From NCBI GenBank assembly GCA_036388675.1, contig DASVRI010000033.1, positions 1 through 64,000 on the forward strand: a stretch of DNA of 64,000 nt, read 5' to 3'. The notes under the pieces are model-generated. The model was not told the DNA's origin, ran no database searches, and saw only the letters and a list, made by a program, of their open reading frames with translations. The stretch's first letter is position 1. Each line of letters starts with the position of its first letter. Origin of the DNA: DASVUS01 sp036388675 (lineage in GTDB: Bacteria; Armatimonadota; Abditibacteriia; Abditibacteriales; Abditibacteriaceae). The translations under genes were made by a program, and so were the position numbers. Below are positions 60,383 to 64,000 of this stretch, in pieces.

Positions 60383-61372
60383 ATGAATCGCATGAAACTT
60401 GTAATTGCCACCGGCGACAGCATCGCAATTGTCGAAGAGCTTGGTGAAACCTGGCACGTTCGGCTGGCGCTGGAAGGTAGTGGTTCGCAATGCGTGGCCA
60501 TCGACCCCCACGACTCGCAAACGATTTATGCCGGTGCCTGGGGCGAGGGCATCTGGAAAAGCAGCGATGGCGGCGTGCGCTGGAGCAACCTTTCCACGGC
60601 GCTTTCACGCGGCCACGTTTTCTCCGTTGCACTGAACCCGCTCGATGGCGCACTTTACGCCGGCTGCGAGCCCAGTGCCGTATTTCGCAGCGACGATGCC
60701 GGTGCGGACTGGGAAGAATTGCGCACTCTCACGCAACTACCTTCCGCGCCGCAGTGGAGCTTTCCGCCGCGTCCCGACACCTCCCATGTGCGCTGCATCG
60801 CGCCTTCGCCGCACAATGCCGATTTGCTGCTGGTGGGCATCGAACAAGGTTGCCTGGCGCGCAGCACCGACGGTGGCCTGAGTTGGGAAGATCATCGTCC
60901 CGGCGCCCTGCCCGATGTACATGCAATCGCGTGGCATCCGCAACAAAGCCGACGGGCTTACGAAGCGGGAGGGTTTGGCGGCGCCGCCTGGAGCGACGAT
61001 GCCGGTGCGCAGTGGCGCAACGCCGAAGGCGGAGTGGAGTTGCGCTACACCTGGGGCCTGGCGGTGCATCCCTCAAATCCTGACTGCTGGTTTATCTCCG
61101 ATAGCCCCGGCCCGATGAAGGCCCACAACAGCGACAACGCCGAAGCTCGCATTTTACGCTGGCGCAACGCAGCCTGGGAAGAGCTGTGCAACGGCTTGCC
61201 GCAGCCGCTGACAAGTTTGCCCTATGCGTTGTTGAGTACTCGCGAACGACTCTTCGCCGGCTTGGGCGATGGCCGCATCTTCGTTTCACCTGACTGGGGC
61301 GACACATGGGAAGCGCTACAACTCAGCGGACATACATTGCCAGGTGTGCGTGCTATGGCGTGGAGCGAATAA
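60383..61372 (+). CDS. BNR/Asp-box beta-propeller protein
   Basis: 329 residues from ATG 60383, or 60392. Asp-box repeats at regular spacing: SSDGGVRW, SDDAGADW, STDGGLSW, SDDAGAQW, SPDWGDTW. The fold is like that of plant HCF136/Ycf48 and sialidase propellers, but no catalytic residues are evident, and there is no signal peptide. Adjacent to the VanW-glycosyltransferase gene by 12 bp, so co-transcribed; a shared role is possible. Function unknown. Confidence 0.82.
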   Translation: MNRMKLVIATGDSIAIVEELGETWHVRLALEGSGSQCVAIDPHDSQTIYAGAWGEGIWKSSDGGVRWSNLSTALSRGHVFSVALNPLDGALYAGCEPSAVFRSDDAGADWEELRTLTQLPSAPQWSFPPRPDTSHVRCIAPSPHNADLLLVGIEQGCLARSTDGGLSWEDHRPGALPDVHAIAWHPQQSRRAYEAGGFGGAAWSDDAGAQWRNAEGGVELRYTWGLAVHPSNPDCWFISDSPGPMKAHNSDNAEARILRWRNAAWEELCNGLPQPLTSLPYALLSTRERLFAGLGDGRIFVSPDWGDTWEALQLSGHTLPGVRAMAWSE

Positions 61373-61461
61373 CGGAGAACAGGGTTTCTCTCGCTCAATG
61401 ACTGAATTCGCCTTCTGCGCAAGAGGAGCAATGCGCTAAAGCAATTTTGGGATCAGTTGTT

Positions 61462-61489
61462 GTAGGGGCGCACTGCGGTGCATCCCTAC
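61462..61489. repeat. REP-like hairpin in the gap after the propeller gene
   Basis: GTAGGG (61462-61467) pairs with CCCTAC (61484-61489), with further G-T and G-C pairs in GCGCAC/GTGCAT. GTAGGGGCGCA-type sequences are common short repeats in many bacteria. Here it probably ends the propeller transcript or the convergent kinase. Confidence 0.55.
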
Positions 61490-61518
61490 GGTAAACGACA
61501 ACTCCCTTGAAAGACGCT

Positions 61519-62151
61519 CTAAAGTTGCTTCTTCAGCAATTGCAAACACGTATTGGCAAGATCATCCGAAGCAGTGGATTCCACATCGACACTCATCAAT
61601 CCAAGTTGGTTAACAACCTCCATCATTTGCTCGTTATAACGAAGAGTCCGCGCCAGGAATTTTTGTATTGCCTTCTTCTCGGCAGGTGTCGCGCTCCCTA
61701 TTCGGCTTGCATTGTGGATGCGCGTTTCGAAAAGTCTGTTGCTGGCCGTCAGCCAGATTGCTGCCGTGTTGTCAACCTTTAACACCGATATAAACTCCGG
61801 CCACAGCGCCGATCCTTCTAAAATCAGCGGGGCAGTAGAGTCATCTGTCGCGTGCGCCGAAACCAGAGATTGAATGTTCGGCTGCATACCTTTGTAATGG
61901 CGCAGCACGTCTTCCATCAGCTCTTCAACTGACAAAGATAAGTAATGTTCGGCCACATGCTCGCGGAACTCAGCTTTTGCTGACCAGGGGCGGCCAGGAT
62001 GCCGTGCCAGGGAATCGGTGGAGATACAGTGCCATCCCAGTTGTTCTGCCAGACGTTGAGCAAGAGTCGATTTGCCGACGTGGGAGGAGCCGCCGATAAG
62101 AATAACTCTGAGATTACACATCGTCTTGACGAGAAGCCGTCTCCTAAGCAT
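61519..62151 (-). CDS. P-loop kinase-like protein
   Basis: 210 residues from ATG 62151 or the ATG at 62121 (MCNLRVILIGG), the latter better matching the fold. Walker A is ILIGGSSHVGKSTLAQRLAEQLG, followed by CISTDSLARHPGRPW (nucleoside or phosphate acceptor region) and LILEGSALWPEF. The fold matches AAA-type small-molecule kinases (2-phosphoglycerate kinase or nucleotide kinase-like). The substrate is unknown. A repeat fragment (62157-62196) lies just before it. Confidence 0.75.
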   Translation of the reverse strand: MLRRRLLVKTMCNLRVILIGGSSHVGKSTLAQRLAEQLGWHCISTDSLARHPGRPWSAKAEFREHVAEHYLSLSVEELMEDVLRHYKGMQPNIQSLVSAHATDDSTAPLILEGSALWPEFISVLKVDNTAAIWLTASNRLFETRIHNASRIGSATPAEKKAIQKFLARTLRYNEQMMEVVNQLGLMSVDVESTASDDLANTCLQLLKKQL

Positions 62152-62156
62152 CTGAA

Positions 62157-62196
62157 CGAACCCGGAGTGTTGGTTGCCTCAGAAGCAGACAACGAC
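62157..62196. repeat. Degraded copy of the mreD-dnaG hairpin interior
   Basis: GAACCCGGAGTGTTGGTT then AGAAGCAGACAAC match GAACCCGAAGTGTTGGTT then AGAAGGAGACAAC at 27955-27990 with a few changes. The outer arms are not conserved, so it is a partial relative of the 95-bp element. Confidence 0.55.
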
Positions 62197-62338
62197 TTGT
62201 CTGCTGGGGGCTGTGAGCCACGGGCACCCTGTTGGTGACAACGGCTTCACTGCTATTTATGAGACTGCTTGAATTGAAGTTATACGGGCCTAAAATTTTA
62301 TGGCTGCGTCCAACCCGTCGGGTAACACAACAACCTGC

Positions 62339-64000
62339 TCACTCAGCGTGTTGCCGCAGCGAATGCGGCACAAAATCGAGGTCGCTGGCTTCGCGCACGG
62401 CGAGTTGAATTTGGGCGGCCAGCACTTCGGGCGGCACCGGATTGAGGTAATCGGCCAGGCAGCGTTTGAGCGCCTCCAGTGGTGTTAGGTTCTCCACCCG
62501 CGACAAGCGATAAACCTTAATGGCGAGCGCTTCGGCGGCACCGGGAGTGAGCAAATTCGGAATGTCTTGCTCCACTTCCGGCAACGCGCTTTCGTCGATG
62601 AGCAGACCGCGCCGCTTACACAGTCCGCGAATCAGTTGAAAGCCTTCACGAGTACTCGTCGTGGGAAAAAGTGGAATCTTCACATCAATGCGGCCCGGTC
62701 GCTTGAGATCGACTTCGATCAAGTCCGGGCGACTGGAAGCCAGCACCCACACAATGTGACCGCGATTCGATGTGTCGCTCATTTCTTCGGCCAGCATCGA
62801 GTAGATGCGGCCTGAAACGCCCGAATCGTTGCCGCCGGTGTCGCGCTTACCCAGCGCCTGATCGGCTTCGTCGATGAAAACGTAGCACCGCCCGAGCGCG
62901 TGCAACAAACGAAAGATCTTTTCGAGATTGCCTTCGGTGCTGCCGACCCACTTGTCGCGAAAGTTCTTCAGCTTGACGACCGGCACGCCCGCTTCACCGG
63001 CCAGGCATTCCACCATGTAAGTCTTGCCGGTGCCGACCGGCCCGCACAGCAAGTAGCCCATCGGCATTGCGCCAATATCATTTTGATTCCACAGTGCGAT
63101 GTCCTGCCGCAACCACTCTTTAATTTTTTCCTGGCCGTATAAGTCATCGAGCGACTTCTTCGACTCGATGAACTCAATGAGTCCGTTGCAATCGCGCTCC
63201 ACGAGTTGTTTTTTTAATCGCGCCAGGTCGGGCGCTAAAAGGCGTTGCGCGCGGTGCTCGGATGTCTTTAGAAGGTTTTCAACGCTGCTCAAGGTGGCAC
63301 CGGCCAACTGTTGCGCCGGTGTGTCGAGATTGTTCGAGTACTCGCCAAGAGCCGTGGGGAAACTCGGCGCCAGAATCGAGAAGCACTGCTTGAGGTCAGC
63401 CGGTGACGGCAACGGAATTTTAACCTGTGCCGCCAGAGGATTATTGGCCAACATCGGGTGCAGGTCGTTCAGGTTTTCCGTGATGAGGAATGTGGCCAGA
63501 TCGTGGCCGGAGAGCAGCGTGTCACTGGCCCAGTCGCGCATCAGCAGCGCCAGCGCGTTGAGGTCGTAGTTCAACGCACCGGGCAGCGCCGGGGCCACAA
63601 GGTGCGCCGCCTTGATGAAACAGCCCACCTGAGTTCTGGTGCCTTTTAAGCGCGCCAGATTAGCAGTGTAGCGGAAGAAATGTGTCAGCGTTTCGACAGC
63701 CGGGCGTGGCGATTTAGGCAGTTCCGAGTTCTCTTTGAATGCGGGCCACTGCGTGAAAACATCGCCACCTTTTTCAATGCGGATGCCATTGCCCAGGTCA
63801 TAGGACAACACCACATCGAAGCGCGGCATGAGTACTCGCAATAGAAAATCGTTCAGGTTGCCGAGTTCGCCACGCGCTCCCAGGGGCAACACCATGCGAT
63901 CATACACGTTGCCATACAATACGAACTGGTTCGCGGCGTTGCTGCGATACAGCGCGATGAGTTCATCGGCCCACGCCGGTAGAGACAGCAGCGGCTCCGG
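62339..64000 (-). CDS. AAA+ ATPase, start beyond the window
   Basis: At least 553 residues; the frame is open to the window end (reading PAWADELIALYRSNAANQFV just upstream of VLYGNVYDR), so the true start lies past 64000. The ATPase core is YLLCGPVGTGKTYMVECLAGEAG (Walker A), CYVFIDEADQALG (Walker B), and VLASSRPDLIEVDLKRPGRIDVKIPLFP (sensor 1 and arginine finger region). The N-terminal half is helical and unrecognised. Likely a protein-remodelling ATPase. GAGTACTC at 62651, 63336 and 63830. Confidence 0.85.
   Translation of the reverse strand, partial: PEPLLSLPAWADELIALYRSNAANQFVLYGNVYDRMVLPLGARGELGNLNDFLLRVLMPRFDVVLSYDLGNGIRIEKGGDVFTQWPAFKENSELPKSPRPAVETLTHFFRYTANLARLKGTRTQVGCFIKAAHLVAPALPGALNYDLNALALLMRDWASDTLLSGHDLATFLITENLNDLHPMLANNPLAAQVKIPLPSPADLKQCFSILAPSFPTALGEYSNNLDTPAQQLAGATLSSVENLLKTSEHRAQRLLAPDLARLKKQLVERDCNGLIEFIESKKSLDDLYGQEKIKEWLRQDIALWNQNDIGAMPMGYLLCGPVGTGKTYMVECLAGEAGVPVVKLKNFRDKWVGSTEGNLEKIFRLLHALGRCYVFIDEADQALGKRDTGGNDSGVSGRIYSMLAEEMSDTSNRGHIVWVLASSRPDLIEVDLKRPGRIDVKIPLFPTTSTREGFQLIRGLCKRRGLLIDESALPEVEQDIPNLLTPGAAEALAIKVYRLSRVENLTPLEALKRCLADYLNPVPPEVLAAQIQLAVREASDLDFVPHSLRQHAE

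Larger units (their letters stand above)
1..64000. repeat. GAGTACTC palindrome family, about 51 dispersed copies
   Basis: Exact GAGTACTC copies found by eye start at 80, 859, 1578, 10265, 11629, 13698, 15848, 17349, 19603, 19983, 20652, 22515, 22593, 23252, 24426, 24922, 25107, 27121, 27397, 28032, 28339, 29767, 30593, 31459, 32132, 33389, 34285, 37515, 38486, 40222, 40538, 41332, 41930, 43548, 44806, 45981, 46574, 47361, 50575, 51424, 52185, 53417, 54102, 57595, 59119, 59703, 60252, 61234, 62651, 63336 and 63830. Most extend to CGAGTACTCG. Any given 8-mer is expected about once in 64 kb. Copies lie in all three coding frames (read as EYS, R/G-VL and ST-R/Q), in intergenic gaps, in the intein and in one CRISPR spacer. 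Near matches (AAGTACTC, GAGTACTG, GAGTACTT) also occur. The distribution resembles that of the cyanobacterial HIP1 octamer; function is unknown. Confidence 0.93.

Overview
The window is a bacterial chromosome segment of fairly high GC content. It comes from an aerobic, rod-forming bacterium with a diderm-like or otherwise unusual envelope. The gene set (alternative complex III fused in one operon with a caa3-type oxidase and heme A synthesis, MreBCD, an RsbV/RsbW/SigB-type cascade, a VanW-like protein, a SpoIID-like protein) is typical of non-model phyla of the Armatimonadota/Abditibacteriota/Chloroflexota/Acidobacteriota kind. I cannot fix the phylum from sequence alone. The clearest genome signature is the palindrome GAGTACTC (ScaI core, usually CGAGTACTCG). 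By hand it occurs about 51 times, against roughly one expected, which is comparable to the HIP1 octamer of cyanobacteria.

Layout. 0.1-0.6 kb: a cyclophilin. 0.77-14.75 kb: a complete type I-B CRISPR-Cas locus (cas6, a degenerate CRISPR repeat, two small coiled-coil genes, cas8, cas7, cas5, cas3, a broken cas4 copy, a VapBC-like toxin-antitoxin pair, intact cas4, cas1, cas2, leader, 45 repeats with 44 spacers). 14.75-15.74 kb: sparse DNA with one small charged ORF. 15.7-25.4 kb: a TIM-barrel isomerase-like protein, an APC-type transporter with a long structured-looking leader, rarA, an anti-anti-sigma/anti-sigma/sigma operon, a frameshifted membrane methyltransferase, tRNA-Leu(UAA) and maf. 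25.4-32.8 kb: mreBCD, dnaG carrying an intein, and a protein kinase. 32.9-50.3 kb (minus strand): one respiratory operon running ctaA-ctaB-actA-B-C-D-E-F-hypothetical-sco-coxII-coxI-coxIII-coxIV. 50.6-64 kb: a GlcE-like flavoprotein, a SpoIID-domain protein, rsgA, a GGDEF/HD-GYP protein, a VanW-glycosyltransferase fusion, a BNR propeller, a P-loop kinase and a partial AAA+ ATPase.

How it fits together. The respiratory operon encodes a whole quinol-to-oxygen chain: the alternative complex III oxidises quinol, cytochrome c domains carry electrons, and the A2-type oxidase reduces oxygen, with SCO for CuA and CtaA/CtaB for heme A supplied from the same operon. The cas locus has two features suggesting addiction or autoregulation: a CRISPR-repeat-like element just after cas6 (a CreA/CreR-type candidate) and a toxin-antitoxin pair embedded between a duplicated cas4 start and intact cas4. 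The cas6-to-cas4 stretch (1.59-10.26 kb) has no GAGTACTC site, while the rest of the window never goes more than about 3.5 kb without one. This fits recent acquisition of the effector genes.

Most notable observations: the GAGTACTC palindrome and its repeated placement in operon junctions; the repeat-like element after cas6; the DnaG intein lying exactly at the fourth zinc ligand; the cas4/TA duplication; a long acidic insertion in Cas1; several hairpin repeat families; and recurrent 18-bp tandem duplications. All counts were made by eye and no database search was run.
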